Below, piece by piece: positions 10,033-25,430 of a stretch of 64,000 nt of DNA. The DNA comes from Bryoerythrophyllum caledonicum (Eukaryota > Streptophyta > Bryopsida > Pottiales > Pottiaceae). The notes below the pieces were generated by a model. The model was given only the letters and a program-made list of their open reading frames with translations. It did no database searches and was not told the DNA's origin. The DNA is taken from NCBI GenBank assembly GCA_963971425.1, contig OZ020524.1, forward strand, positions 2,761,773 through 2,825,772. Direction: 5' to 3'. Each line of letters opens with the position of its first letter. Position 1 is the first letter of the stretch. Both the position numbers and the translations under genes were made by a program.

Positions 10033-13000
10033 ATGGGGGGCTCGCCGAAGCGCGGGGGGCGAGCGGCGGCGGGGTGCATGAGCCGGGGTCGTCTCATCCT
10101 GGTCGCCGTGCTGGGCCTCCAGCTGCTGCTCGTCGCGTGCCTCATAAAGGCGCCGCGCCTCATCTTCACCGCGTCGTCACCGGAGTCGGAGGAAGAAGCT
10201 GCGGGCGGGTCCTGGCTATGGCACAATTTCGTCGCAGAGTCGAATGTTAAATCGACTCAGGAGGCCAAGATCAAGTGCTTAGATGCAGATGGCCGCGAGG
10301 TTGTGAAAGCGAGCTTGCTTGAGTGCGCGAATAATGCTCTTCACCGGAGGATGAACGCCACCGTGACTAGCTTCAGGAACTTGACGACGTCTCATGAGTC
10401 CCGGTTGCCACGGCTTCGGCGACCTGGACGCGAATCAGAAGCGCGCAGTAGGAGCGCGGTGGGCGAGCTCACACAGCGTCGAGCTCGCGGGACCGAGCTG
10501 GAAACAGGAGTTCGGAGACCGCGTCGCGGCGGAGGTGTGGCGGAGGACAACTTGCGAGCGCGTCGTAAGAGAGCGGCTGGTCCTCCTGTCGAAGCGCGCG
10601 AGAGGATTCCGTCGCATCTGAGGGGATCTATCGGCGACTCACTAGAGCGGGATAGCTTCCGATTTCGCGCCCGGGACGGCTATGGCGATCGCGAGGTTAA
10701 GGAGTCAGCAGCTCGCGCCACTGCACCTCCTGCGAGAATTCGCGTCACAGCGCATGTTCCTGGCTCGGAGGAGGAGGAGCTGTCGGAGGACGCTCTGGAG
10801 GATGAAGGCCCGGAGGAGGATGAGCTCGCCTCAGATATTCCTGACGTTGCCATCCCCGCGACTTCACGGGCGAGGAGCTCCAATGTCACAACCAGGAGTA
10901 GTAATGTTACAAGCTTGCTGGAGGACGCGGAAGAGGTCGAGGACGTTGAGGAGCTCGAGAAGTGGACCGTCGCCGCAGCTCCAGCCACTCTCTCGGCTAA
11001 TGTGAGTAGCATCAATACAACTCTCTTTGATGCACTCTCAGCTAACGTAAGTGGCCTCAATGTAGCTCGCAATGTGAGTAGTAATATCAATGAAACCCTG
11101 ATTGAGCTCTTCGGAGCTCAGAACGCGAGCGCCACGCCCACGGCGAATATGAGCAGCGTCAATGCCACGCAGTTTGGATCTCGCAATGTCAGTGCTCTCG
11201 CCACCAATGCAAATCTCGGGAAGCTCTTCGCCAATGCAACTCTTGGGGATCTCTTCGAGAATCTCATAGTTGGGGAGCTCTTAACAAATGCAACACTCGG
11301 GGAGCTGTTTGAGAATGCAACACTCGGGGAGCTGTTTGCTAACGCAACACTTGGGGAGATGTTTGCCAATGCAACACTCGGGGAGCTGTTTGCTAACGCA
11401 ACACTTGGGGAGATGTTTGCCAATGCCACACTCGGGGAGATGTTTGCCAATGCCACACTCGGGGAGCTGTTTGAGAATGCAACACTCGGGGAGCTGTTTG
11501 CTAACGCAACACTTGGGGAGATGTTTGCCAATGCAACTCTCGGGAAGATGTTTGCCAATGCGACACTCGGGGAGATGTTTGCCAATGCGACACTCGGGGA
11601 GATGTTTGCGAATGCGACTCTCGGGGAGATGTTTGCCAATGCGACACTCGGGGAGATCTTTGCGAATGCGACTCTCGGGGAGATGGTTGCAAATGCAACA
11701 CTCGGAGAGATGTTTGCGAATGCAACAGTTGGGGAAGTATTGACGACGGCGAACGGGAGCGGCACCAATGCGACACTCGGAGGTGTAAGCACGATGAATG
11801 TGAGTGACATAATCAATGCAACGATCGCCGCGAAGTTTGGAGCTCTGAATGCGAGCCAGGTCGAGGAAGCAGTTCCAGGCAACGTGAGCAGCAGGGTGAA
11901 TGTGACTCGCGGTGCTGATAATGCGACCTGTATGCACGGATTGATCTACGTCTACACGCTTCCGAAGAAGTTCAACACGGAATTGCTGGAGAATTGTTCC
12001 TCGCTTCTCCGATGGGGCGACCGGTGCCGGGAGCTCTCAAACTCCGGCCTCGGCCCCTCCCTCGACTCATCCCCACTCGGCCATAGCCAGAACAAGTCGG
12101 GCCCCTGGTACGGCACGGACCAGTTCAACGGCGACGTGATCTTCCACAACCGCATGCTCGCGCACCCGTGCCGCACACACGACGCAGAGCGCGCCACCGC
12201 CTTCTACATCCCCTACTACGGCGGGCTGGACGTTGCGCGCTTCCTGTTCAACGTGACCGACAGGAAGTTCACGGCCGCGGACCGCGACCACCTGGGCGCG
12301 GAGCTCATCGCCTGGCTCGCGCGCTCGCCGTACTGGAAGCGCCGCCATGGCGCGGATCACTTCCTCATGCTCGGCCGCATCACCTGGGATTTCCGCCGCA
12401 AGGGCGGCCACGGCTGGGGCTCCAGCCTCATCAATATGGAGGGCATGGCGAACGTGACGAAACTGACCCTGGAGCGCAGTCCCTGGGACGACACGGAGAT
12501 GGCCATCCCGTACCCGACCGCGTTCCACCCCCGCAACGAGCGCGAGGTGGCCCAGTGGCAAAACGCGATCCGGAATGTGACGAGGACGAATCTGTTCTCG
12601 TTCGCGGGCGCGCCGCGCAAGGAGTTCCCGAATGACTTCAGGATTAATCTCTTCAACCAGTGCAGGAAGGCGCACAGCTGCGAGGCGCTGGATTGCTTGG
12701 AGCGGAGGTGTGAGGACGACTCGCTCGCGGCAACGCGCCTGTTCACGAGGTAATCTCATAGAAAAGCTCCCTGCAATTCCTTCCAAACCCGAACTGTTCC
12801 TGACCCTTCCTCTCGCGCTTGTCCAGGTCCACCTTCTGCCTGCAACCCCGCGGCGACAGCTTCACGCGGCGCTCGATCTTCGACTCGCTCATAGCGGGCT
12901 GCATCCCGGTGTTCTTCTGGACGCGCACAGCGTACGTGCAGTACAACTGGCACCTGCCGCCGCAGTACGCGTCCTACTCCGTGTTCATCTCCAAGTCCGA

Positions 13001-13259
13001 GGTGCGCCAGGGCGCCAGCATCGAGGCGGCGCTGCTCAAGCTTTCCCCGGCCAAGGTGCGGCAAATGCAGGAAACCATTCTGGAGATGGTGCCGCGCCTG
13101 GTGTACGCGTGGGGGCCGGGGCACGACTTCCGCGACGCGTTCGACGCCACCATCGACCAGGTGATGGCCAATTTTGATCAGGTGCTGAGGAATGGCACCA
13201 GTGCCATCGAACAAGCTCAGGGGCTCGTCGAGGACAATCCCAAGCAAACCGTCACGTAG
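10033..13259 (+). CDS. GT47 exostosin-family glycosyltransferase, MUR3/KATAMARI1-like
   Basis: The protein has 1,049 residues from exons 10033-12749 and 12827-13259; the 77-bp intron has AG|GT and CAG borders and joins Arg-Ser-Thr-Phe-Cys in frame. The ATG at 10033 (GCGATGG context) is followed by a basic stretch and a membrane anchor (LILVAVLGLQLLLVACL, residues ~20-38), giving a type II Golgi protein. The catalytic exostosin domain (~633-1030) shows the plant GT47-A pattern: IYVYTLPKKFN, FYIPYYGGLDV, FLMLGRITWDFRR, a split LFSFAGAPR block and FCLQPRGDSFTRRS with AGCIPVFF. Known relatives transfer galactose from UDP-galactose onto xyloglucan side chains. The family is usually ~500-650 residues; the excess is a ~590-residue lumenal stem with Arg-rich, acidic (SEEEELSEDALEDEGPEED) and repeat parts. 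The repeats give about 40 N-glycosylation sequons. The exact acceptor (MUR3, XLT2 or another clade) cannot be set. Confidence 0.9.
11206..11745 (+). repeat. 27-bp coding minisatellite, 20 units
   Basis: Twenty in-frame 9-codon units encode variants of NATLGE(L/M)FA. Eighteen keep the Asn-Ala-Thr sequon; unit 1 reads NANLGKLFA and unit 3 NLIVGELLT. Central units are nearly identical at the DNA level (CTCGGGGAGATGTTTGCC), while outer ones are diverged, as expected from unequal exchange or slippage. The unit length keeps the frame, and the array forms the middle of the stem of the exostosin-type protein. Confidence 0.95.
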
Positions 13260-13299
13260 AGTATTGATGCAGGCGAATGTGAATATACTACAGCACTCA

Positions 13300-13960
13300 G
13301 ATAGGGTTCAGGGTTTAGGGTTTCTCATGTTCAAATAAGTCATTCATGGAACTTGGAAGGCTTCTTTTATAATCAACATGTAAGTTATGAGGCATCTGCA
13401 ATTACAAATTCCGTAATCAAACATGTTGAGGACAATCCCAAGCAAAATGCTGTTGCAGAGAGGGAATGTGAATATCTAACATTCAGTTTTAGGGTTTAGG
13501 AACCACGTTTTAGGAACCAGGAGTTAGGGTTTAGGAATCCCGTTGAGGAACCACGGTTTAGGGCTCAGGAAGGAACCCGGTTAAGTAAACCAGGCTTTAG
13601 GGTTTAGGGAGGAACCCAGTTTTAGGAACCAGAGTTTAGGGTTTGGGAACTCAGTTTAGGAACCAGGGTTTAGGATTTCTCCTGTTTTAATAAGTTTTAG
13701 ATTAGCAGCACCAGTCACTGGAGTTGTGAGCACTGACAGGCTTCTTATAACGAACATGTACAGGTTATTAACAGTTCCAGTTTCCGCTTATGAAGTAGTT
13801 CTGCCAACTTCAAACCAGTCAAAATGAGGAAGATACCAAACTTGGAAGGGGCATATACCAAAGAGCAGAAGTCACTGCCCTGAAAGCTTCTTATTAACAT
13901 TATAAAAGTCATCTACTATTACAATTGCCGCTCATGAGGTAATTGCTCCCACGTCATACC
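13300..13960. repeat. Diverged tandem duplications of the gene's 3' flank with TTTAGGG-like motifs
   Basis: The gene end (GAGGACAATCCCAAGCAAA, then GCGAATGTGAATAT) is repeated at 13430-13475. A block with GGCTTCTT, ATAA, AACATGTAA and ATTACAAATTCCG recurs near 13360, 13738 and 13885. Between the copies lie many GGGTTTAGG, TTTTAGGAACC and CAGGGTTTAGGG motifs (13305-13330, 13485-13680) resembling the plant telomere repeat. The DNA looks like local tandem duplication plus slippage, with no coding content. Confidence 0.7.
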
Positions 13961-14092
13961 AAGCAAGCTATATTTCTACCTCAATTATACTACAGTATAC
14001 CAAACCACTACTCAAAATGCCAAAATACCGTAAGTTCCCACTCTTCACATCTGCTATGATAATTTCAAAGTAAACAGCAGGGTATTCACAAT

Positions 14093-17927
<3,835 letters not shown>

Positions 17928-18995
17928 CAATACCACCACTCAATTACAGTAGACACTCCACTCACTACGCAGCTTGAAAAGTCACAAAAAGCCTGTCAAG
18001 TAACTCCATGAATCTCAAACAATCGGCCATAGCCACCATGATACACTACTGGGAAACAGAATGCGAATGTCGGAGCACATCAGAAAAAACATAAACTGGG
18101 GATTCAAAGAGAATAGAAACCAATTCAGACAAGCTAAATTCTAGCCCCGATTGTGATATAAACTCATCAAAACACGAAGAAAAACCACGCCGGCCAAAAT
18201 CTCTATCACCAGCTGACTGCATCGTAAGGTACAGTACATCAAGTGTGTCTGTGTCAAACAATCTCCGTACCTGGTGTTCTCAAACTTGAACAGACGAAGA
18301 ACCTGAAGATTCAATAGAAATCGCAGCTACTCAAGCTATCAGACCTCGATCGATCTCAAGCAACTCAGCTGGATCCACCAAACACTCAGCACGTCGATGC
18401 TAGTCTATTACCAAACACTACTGCATCGATGATCTGCCAACGTCCTCGATCGATCTCCCACTCCAAAGCTACTCACGATTGTGCACCTCACAGATCGATT
18501 TTTCACCCAAGTTATACTGAAACGCAATCTGCCAGATCAATCATTCTTGCGTGCACATCAGAGGCGCTTGCTTTCGATCAGCAAAGATGCCCGAACGTGC
18601 TTCCCAGGTTAATTGCATGGAAATAGATTATTGTCACATTCGCCGAGAATTCGTAGATTTCACGGGTAGATATGTTCCGATGGGGGAGATAGCGGTTTAG
18701 GGGCTCGGTCCCGTGGGATGGGGAAGGGCATCTGACCTCGCACAGCTAATGTTGTTCGCAGTGGCTGCCACGTGTACTGTAACGAACGTACTATCGAGAC
18801 GGTTGGCCAGTGGAGGGGCGACGCGTGGCGGTGACTGGCTGGCGAGGTTGTCCAGGTGGCTGTTAGAGAGTGGTGGGACTGGGTAGAGTGGGTGAGGGGT
18901 TTTTTAAATGTTTGGCATCAACTCATATGATTCCATTCTTGTTCGCTACCTTTGGGATTCCAGAAACTTAATATGAACATTGAAGGTTGTAGAAT
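17928..18995 (-). promoter_or_regulatory. Probable leader, leader intron and promoter region of the malic enzyme gene
   Basis: The region upstream of the start codon is free of transposons and richer in C/G than the flanks. A CAG|GTACGG donor-like site on the minus strand near 18272 and AG sites just before the start codon allow a ~350-bp leader intron. GATCGATC-rich DNA follows at 18345-18460. No TATA box can be assigned. Confidence 0.4.
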
Positions 18996-18999
18996 TTAA

Positions 19000-19953
19000 C
19001 TCCTGAATTTCTTTGATAATTTCACACCGAAACACTAGGAATCGGTTGTGCAATGAGTAAGAAGGAAACAAAAATAAGTATTTCAAGTTTCAACCGTAGG
19101 ATCTCAATGTATGCTTATTGAATAATATACTCACAAAATTTCATAGACTTTGACTGGATGAATTGAAAGATAATAGTGTTTGAAGTAGAAAACACGGTCC
19201 ATTTTCTTCCCTGCGTTGAATGGATTCACTTCATTTCGTGTCAAACTTTTGCACCACACAAGGTCTAAATTCATTACCATCATGTCAAGCATGATATTGT
19301 TTCCTTGTATACTTAGCCTAATGTTTAGAGGTAAAGAGGGGTGTAGCATATTCAAAAAGATTGTGCATGGAGAGGGGGTTCAAAAATTTTCAATTCACAT
19401 TATACTTTTTTTTGTGAGCTAAATATGTTTTAGATTGATAATCCAAATGGTCAACTAGAAGGTTTTACACCACATATTGTTGTGGATAAAAAAAAAAAGT
19501 AAAAAATATGAAGATCTCTAATTTTTATGTGAAAAAGAAGAAGTTTTTTTGGTACCTTGTCCAACAATGTGTGACAATGTGTGACAATGTGTGAAAATGT
19601 TAGACTTGGGTTAGATTGCTATTATTCAATAAAGACAATAAGTTTTTTTTGAAAATATGAAAGGAAATAATGTCACTAAATTAGTATAAAAAAATCTCAC
19701 ATTTAATAGAGTGTCCTAGCAAAAGTTTGTGGAGTTGCCCAACATGCCCGCACTTGAGAAGTTTTTCTTGCATTCTAGAAGATGGTAAACCTTTTTTTCC
19801 AAAGATCCAACAAGGATAAAATAATATTCCCATTAAGCTCCTATCTTCTTGCATCTTTGTACGAAATTTCAAGAACTAGAAATATAAAGTCCAAACATGG
19901 GAATGTGCCCAAGATTTGCAAATTCCTACGTTGGAACTTTTATCATTTAGAGG
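19000..19953 (+). mobile_element. TTAA-family element (old copy)
   Basis: The left end CTCCTGAATTTCTTTGATAATT follows TTAA (18996-18999). The interior follows the family order: ACCGTAGGATCTCAA, GATTGAAAGAT-like, GGTCTAAATTCATTACCATC, GAGGTAAAGAGGGGTGTAGC, GACAATGTGTGAAAATG. The right end ATTTAGAGG is followed by TTGA. It is non-coding. Confidence 0.7.
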
Positions 19954-20319
19954 TTGAGAAAGTAAAATGGATGCACCTACAAATATGAATATTGTTGAAT
20001 AAGCTTAGTCTCATGAAAATGATTTCATCATTTGAAATTTTACTAACAAATAGTCTCAAATAGATTAGATGTTGTTGTTATATGTTTTAAGTACTTTGTA
20101 TAATTTTCTTTCTAGTAATAATAACAAAATTCTAATAGTCATTATAACTGTCTTTTTTTTCAAATTTTATTTAGAATATTTAATCTGAAATGGAAAATGA
20201 TTTTAAATAGTTATTTTTCAAATAGAAGTTATCATTATGAGTAATTTATTATACTTTTTGTTACGTTGTCCAAAATTTCCGATAGTTTTTAAATTAATCT
20301 TACAAGAATTTGCTATGAA
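19954..20319. other. AT-rich DNA, nothing recognised
   Basis: The spacer lies between an old TTAA-family element and a LINE tail. It has no coding frame and no clear repeat. Confidence 0.5.
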
Positions 20320-21615
20320 CTAAAGAAGAACTTCGGTCTCCAAAGGAGACCAATGTGAATAAAGTGTGTGTTTGTTTCACCACTAACCCCTAAAGTTCCT
20401 TAACAATTTCTGTCCAAAACTAGTCCAAAACTGCCATAGTCAAACATGGCCGCAATAATCACATTTTTTAGAAGAATTCTCAACTTTTAACCGTAAGATC
20501 TAAAACTAGACTCATGTATAATAATCCTGTAAAATTTTAGTTGCAATCCACCGCACGGATGTGAAGATTATAGTATTTGAAGTGCAAGAAGTAGTTTTTT
20601 TTCCCTCTTGCCCGACAAAGTCAGCTCACTTTGACTAAGCATATCTTCTAGTTTTTATAGTACATTGTGTTGGAAACCATTACCAATGTAAAGAATATGA
20701 TGTTAGCTAAGTGTGTGCAAAATTTGAGGTCATTTCGAAGGGTACATCATGCTCAAATAAATACTTTAGTAAAAGGGGGTATAAAACAATGCAAATGACT
20801 ACAAATGAAGTGAGAAGTTATTTGCTAAATATGAATTTACAAATTTGCTAAATATGAATTTACAAATTTAGAAATCCGTACGGTTGAAATGTGGAATCTA
20901 ATTTTTTACTTATTTTAGATTTTTTTCTAAAACGGGTAAAGTCTCTAATTTTAATGAATTTACTGAATTATTCAAATATTAAAGGTGAGGGCAGGGCTTC
21001 AAAATGGGGACCCTTCAAGAAATGAAGGGCCACGTCATTCACCCACTCCCCTGTGCGGGACCTGCGCAGCTCCTCGGGGGTGGCCCGCTACTACAAGGCG
21101 GCGTTTTTTTTTTTTTTTTTTTCACATGTGCCATCTCTTTCAGTACCCGGGCCCCGCCACAGCCCCTGCCATGCACCACTTTATGCTATTTAAAAAAAAA
21201 TTCTATTTATCCCTTTTCTTGGAATTTGTGGGGTCTTCCCTTCCACTATTCTTCCCTTTGATTAAGGCTGCCCCACCCTCCCTCCACCCTTTGTGCCCCT
21301 ACTTACTGCCCCTCTCTCACACTTGTGTTTCATTGGTTCCCAGGCTGCCCATCCTCCCCATTTTTGACAATAGGTGGTACTAACTTTCAAACCGTAAATC
21401 CAAAAAAAAATTTAAAAATACCTCCACGAAGCTCTTATCAGGGCCGATCTATAATTTTAAAAAAATTAAAAAAATATTTTTTTTCGAATTTTAGGAACCT
21501 GCCCAAAATGTAAAATCCCCCGGAAGGAGACTCTGGTCCTTTAGGGGCTAAGATGATGTCCACAAGACATAGATTAGTAGTATGGAACTACTTTCACTTC
21601 TCAAGGGTAGACAGT
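20320..21615 (-). mobile_element. LINE 3' tail split by a TTAA-family insertion
   Basis: Positions 20320-20386 carry the minus-strand tail end with its perfect hairpin (GGTCTCC-TTT-GGAGACC) and the ACACACTTTATTCAC block. Positions 21548-21615 carry the preceding part of the same tail (GACATAGATTAGTAGTAT seen on the plus strand). In the uninterrupted LINE at 53260-53978 these two parts adjoin. The TTAA-family element 20387-21547 lies between them. Confidence 0.75.
20387..21547 (+). mobile_element. TTAA-family element with CTAA target duplication
   Basis: The termini are CCCCTAAAGTTCC and TGGTCCTTTAGGGG, with CTAA on both sides (20383-20386 and 21548-21551). It belongs to the subfamily with CTAGTCCAAAACTGCCA near the left end, shared with 54504-55432. 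The interior contains a T-rich block and a GC-richer segment (21000-21380) absent from other copies, probably a later insertion. No protein is encoded. Confidence 0.8.
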
Positions 21616-22021
21616 CAAATGTGGAATTTAGTAAATATGTTCTTGGCGTTTTAAAATGTCAAAGTTGCCTCCGTTGCGCACAATCTTTACGAAAATGAGA
21701 CACAATAGAAGCAAGTCCTCCATGATGCTACAATGATGCAGTCAGGCGCTCAACTCCATTTGATGTTTGTAGCCATCTTAATTAGACTGCCCAGACCTAC
21801 AACAACTTTGGAGGAAGTTTTGTGAAAGTTTATTGGACAATTGCGAACATCAATTATAGGTTGATTGAGTAGAGCAACCATTAGAGAAGCAAATTCACAG
21901 TCTTGCTTTGAATGAGATTGTTCAAGTGCTTGCAAAATCTTAGAAGCTCTTGAACAATTACAATTTGCTACAATCTCCATTTATCATGGAAGGATTGCAT
22001 GCAAATTCACTTATTTTCAAG
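21616..22021. other. Flank of the Helitron helicase remnant
   Basis: Part of this stretch may still be degraded Helitron sequence: an ANSLIF-K motif like that preceding the helicase core is read just before 22022. No terminus was recognised. Confidence 0.4.
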
Positions 22022-24040
22022 TAGCTCAATAGCAATGCCTTGCAATTGACAAGAGAGGTTGAACAACAACTTGAAGTCTTGGCCAACAAGCACCAAAACA
22101 TTTTTGAAAGAGTCATAAAATCTAGCACGCTTGACATTTCTGACAAGATTTACTTTGTTAATGGACCACGAGGTATAAGGAAGACACACTTGGAGAACCT
22201 CATCCAGAAGTCTTTGCATGCACAAAATCAGATTGCGTTGGTTGGTGCTTCCTCAGGAATTGTTACATTGATGCTACACAATGGGAGGACCGCTAATACA
22301 AGGTTTAAAATTCCAATTAATAAATAACTAAATACGACTTATGTGTGCAACAATAGGAAACAAGGTCATTTGGCGGAAATATTATCCTGTTATTACAAAG
22401 TTTATGCTATGGAATGAGGCGCCCATGGTCAAGAAACTTGCTTTTGAAGTTCTCGATCAGCTGAGTAAGATATGTCCTTTAGAGGAATCATTTTTGTTAT
22501 GTGTGGTGATTTAGACAGGTTTTGCTTGTTGTTCCAAAGGACACGTGGCCAAACATTGTCGCAACATCAAACCAAGGAGTCTCACCTATGGGGCCACATT
22601 GAAGTGTATGCCTTACATGATTCAAAATATGCGTGCTACTGCAACCTTGACAACGCTTGTAGACTTGAGGAACCGGACGATTGCGGATTGGCTTTTGGCA
22701 CTTGAAAAAGGCTAGCACACACTGTTTATATCCGTTGCCCACCCAATATGTTATTGCCCCAAAAGACGATGAAAGGCCTAATGGCCGCTATTTACCTTGG
22801 AATTGCGACTGGCAATGGCAGAAATAACTTTTACAAGAGTTATGCTATTTTTGCAGCTGGCAATGAAGACGTGCCAAGAATCATTGTTGTGCTTGACATG
22901 GTGCTTGGAGAAAGTCAAGTTTTTTTAAACACTAAGAAGGTGGACGATGCAAAAGGCGCCAATGTGATCCCATCTAGGTTCTTGAATGCTTTGGAAGTCA
23001 ATGAGTGGCCACCGCATGAGCTTACGTTTAAAGTTGGTACATTAATGATGCTTATGTGCAACAAGTTAGGGCCGCTTCACACTTGGTGGCCAAGTCGAGA
23101 GGCCGTCGATTTCCACCAATGAGATTGCTAGAATGGCCAAAGTCCGGACTTTGGGCCTTCACACTTGTGCCCAAACTCCAAAGGCCGTCGTCCTACATGA
23201 CAACACTTTTGGGTTGTTTTGGCGCCAAAGCGATGGCCTCTCGAGCAAAACTTGGATTGCCCATTTTGGTCGACCCAAACTACAATCGAGAGTCCGTCGA
23301 ATTTATTTATTAAAATACTCAAAAAGTGACAAGATCTAGACCGTTAGATGAAAGAGATCAAATTTTTGGGCTGATTTTTTTTGGCTGATTTTTTTGACTG
23401 ATTTTTTTTTGCTGATTTTTTTGGCTGATTTTGATTGGCTGATTTTTTTGGGTTGATTTTTTTTGGCGTAATGATATGGGGTTTGGACTTTGGACTTGGC
23501 CCTTGGGGCTTCACACCACGACCGGCCAAACCTTCAATCTATATTATTTAATGTATTTTTTTGGCAAAAAAGTTTGGCCTCTCGCCATAGTTTGGCCACT
23601 CATTTTGACGGTCGGCCTCTCGACTTGGGCATAGTGTGAAGCGGCCCTTAGATCCATCAAATGGACTATGCAATGGTACTAGACTCATCGTCCATCGCTA
23701 CACAGCTTCAGTGCTTGAGGTGGAAGTCTTTACAGGTGATCGTTAAGGTCATATTGCATTCATTCCACAGACTTCTTTCAAAGTTACTAAGAGCTCCGGA
23801 CTTCCTTATCCAATACGCCACAAGCAGTTTCCAATCCGTGTTGCATATGCCATGACCATCAACAAGTCAGACAACAAACGCTTCCCAAGGGTGGCATCGA
23901 CCTGACCAAGGACGTTTTTTCTCATGGATAATAGTATGTTGCATTTTCCAACAACTGTTGGAAATGTTGCGGTGCTCTTGTAAAAAGTAGCACATGGGAA
24001 GGACAAGAGACTGCCCAGTGTTGTTTACAATGAAGCACTT
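22022..24040 (+). pseudogene. Helitron PIF1-like helicase, decayed
   Basis: Helitrons are rolling-circle transposons whose Rep-helicase ends in a PIF1-type domain. Seen in order: LTREVEQQLEVL, a damaged Walker A (YFVNGPRGIRKT, normally GPGGTGKT), VGASSGIVTLMLHNGRTA with RFKIPI, LWNEAPMVKK (the DEAPM box), RTIADWLL, the PPHELTFKVGTLMMLM block, CNKLDPSNGLCNGT, FPIRVAYAMTINKSDNK and a C-terminal LPSVVYNEALL before a stop. Several stops and frameshifts lie between the blocks, and the DEAPM box and the block after it are in different frames. A MITE sits at 23069-23647. The N-terminal Rep nuclease was not found. It is clearly non-functional. Confidence 0.85.
23069..23647. mobile_element. 579-bp PIF/Harbinger-like MITE with TTA target duplication
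   Basis: The termini are GGGCCGCTTCACACTTGG and its near-perfect reverse complement, flanked by TTA (23066-23068 and 23648-23650). Removing the element and one TTA restores the helicase reading CNKLDPSNGLCNGT exactly. A three-base TWA duplication is typical of PIF/Harbinger (Tourist) elements. A second copy lies at 56780-57290. This copy has an extra array of [17 protein letters not shown] units (23365-23465). Confidence 0.9.
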
Positions 24041-25252
24041 TTGTAATTGCATTTTCATCCAATTTGATTCACCAATGACTCTCCATTCCGCAATGCATGA
24101 CAATTCTGGATCCCTCTTTTGTTTGGATTTTGGGTTGTGGTGATTTCAATTTTTGTAGTTTCTCTATGGTTTACGTTAACTTTACAATTCCTCCTTCAGG
24201 AAAGGACAAGGTGTTCCATATTCTTCTTGTTACAGTGATTTGTGTTGCTCCGTTTGTGGACAACGGATCAGTACAGTAGTTTTTATAAGAGAAGATGCGG
24301 CCTACTCCCGAGGGAGAACCGGAACCTCCTTATTTCTGTAGAGATTCATCTGATCTTTGGAAAGAATGTAAGGTTCTATCTTCCAAGAGCAAGACCAAAA
24401 TTTCAGCCACTTGCACAAGGTTCAGGTTCAAATTTGTGAATCATAAAGTCAAGGACGGTCAAATTTCTCTCTTCTCTCGTCTAATAGATGGAGATGATAC
24501 GAGAGAACAATATGTTCCCACAATAGATCATCTTTAACTAAAGTTAAGCACAAGGAGAAGAGATTGATTTAATAGATTCTGTTGGTTGTTGCCCTTCTCT
24601 TTCTTCTCTTCTCCCTTTCCTAGTTTCATCTTCCACTATTGCGTTCTGGAGCTGGCATCTAAAAACATGATCTTCGTACGCACATATTGAATGTAAAACA
24701 ACGCCATAGAACATGAGCAGCACAAAACAAAAGTTAATTTTCTTTAGAAGCCTAGGAGAGCATCGTGATGTCATGTCTTTCTTGTGTGTTTGCCTTTGCA
24801 TCTGTGATGATCTTCATTCTGAAGTTGTTCAGAATAGAGATATTTGCGAAAGAGGCTGCCTAGTTTCTACATATTTTGACGTGCACATTCAAGTTGCTCC
24901 TTCCTGTATGAGACTCGTAGCCTTCGATAGCTTTGATGTTCCCGACGTGACGTGATGTGAACAATTCATGCCATCTAAACACTAGCCTTCATAGAATCTC
25001 TACCATTGTCTTGTGCACGAATTATAGTTAGCGTTTCTCCTCGACAATGCAAACCATGGACACTTCCAAGGAACTCAAGAGTAGTCGTGTGATTGATGAG
25101 GGACGTCTGCACTCACGGCAACGGTTATGCCGTCCTCGTCCCCGTCCTCGTGCACGTGGGTCAGAAAACATATCATTCATATGGAATTAGAATCGAATCG
25201 CAGCAGGCTACGTTCATGCTCGTGACGGAGGAGGCGGGTGATGTCATTCCGG
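24041..25252. other. Intergenic, no recognised gene
   Basis: Several 60-85-codon frames occur on both strands without any recognisable motif. The segment at 24295-24537 (forward) is the longest coherent one but matches nothing I know. The right half is GC-richer and ends at a microsatellite. Confidence 0.4.
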
Positions 25253-25313
25253 CAATCATAATAATAATAACATAATAATAATAACATAATAATAATAACA
25301 TAATAATAATAAC

Positions 25314-25361
<48 letters not shown>

Positions 25362-25430
25362 TTAATATTAATATTAATAATAATAATAATAATAATAACA
25401 ATAACATGATAATAATAATAATAACATAAA
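25253..25430. repeat. Trinucleotide microsatellite (TAA/ATA)n
   Basis: Long runs of ATA/TAA triplets are interspersed with TAATAACA units. The leucine/isoleucine-rich minus-strand frame here is a by-product of the triplet repeat. Confidence 0.95.

Noticed and set aside
11118..11937. Long minus-strand and alternate-frame open frames (up to 254 codons) across the minisatellite
   Set aside because: A 27-bp repeat without stops in several frames opens all of them together. Only the plus frame continues into the conserved GT47 domain.
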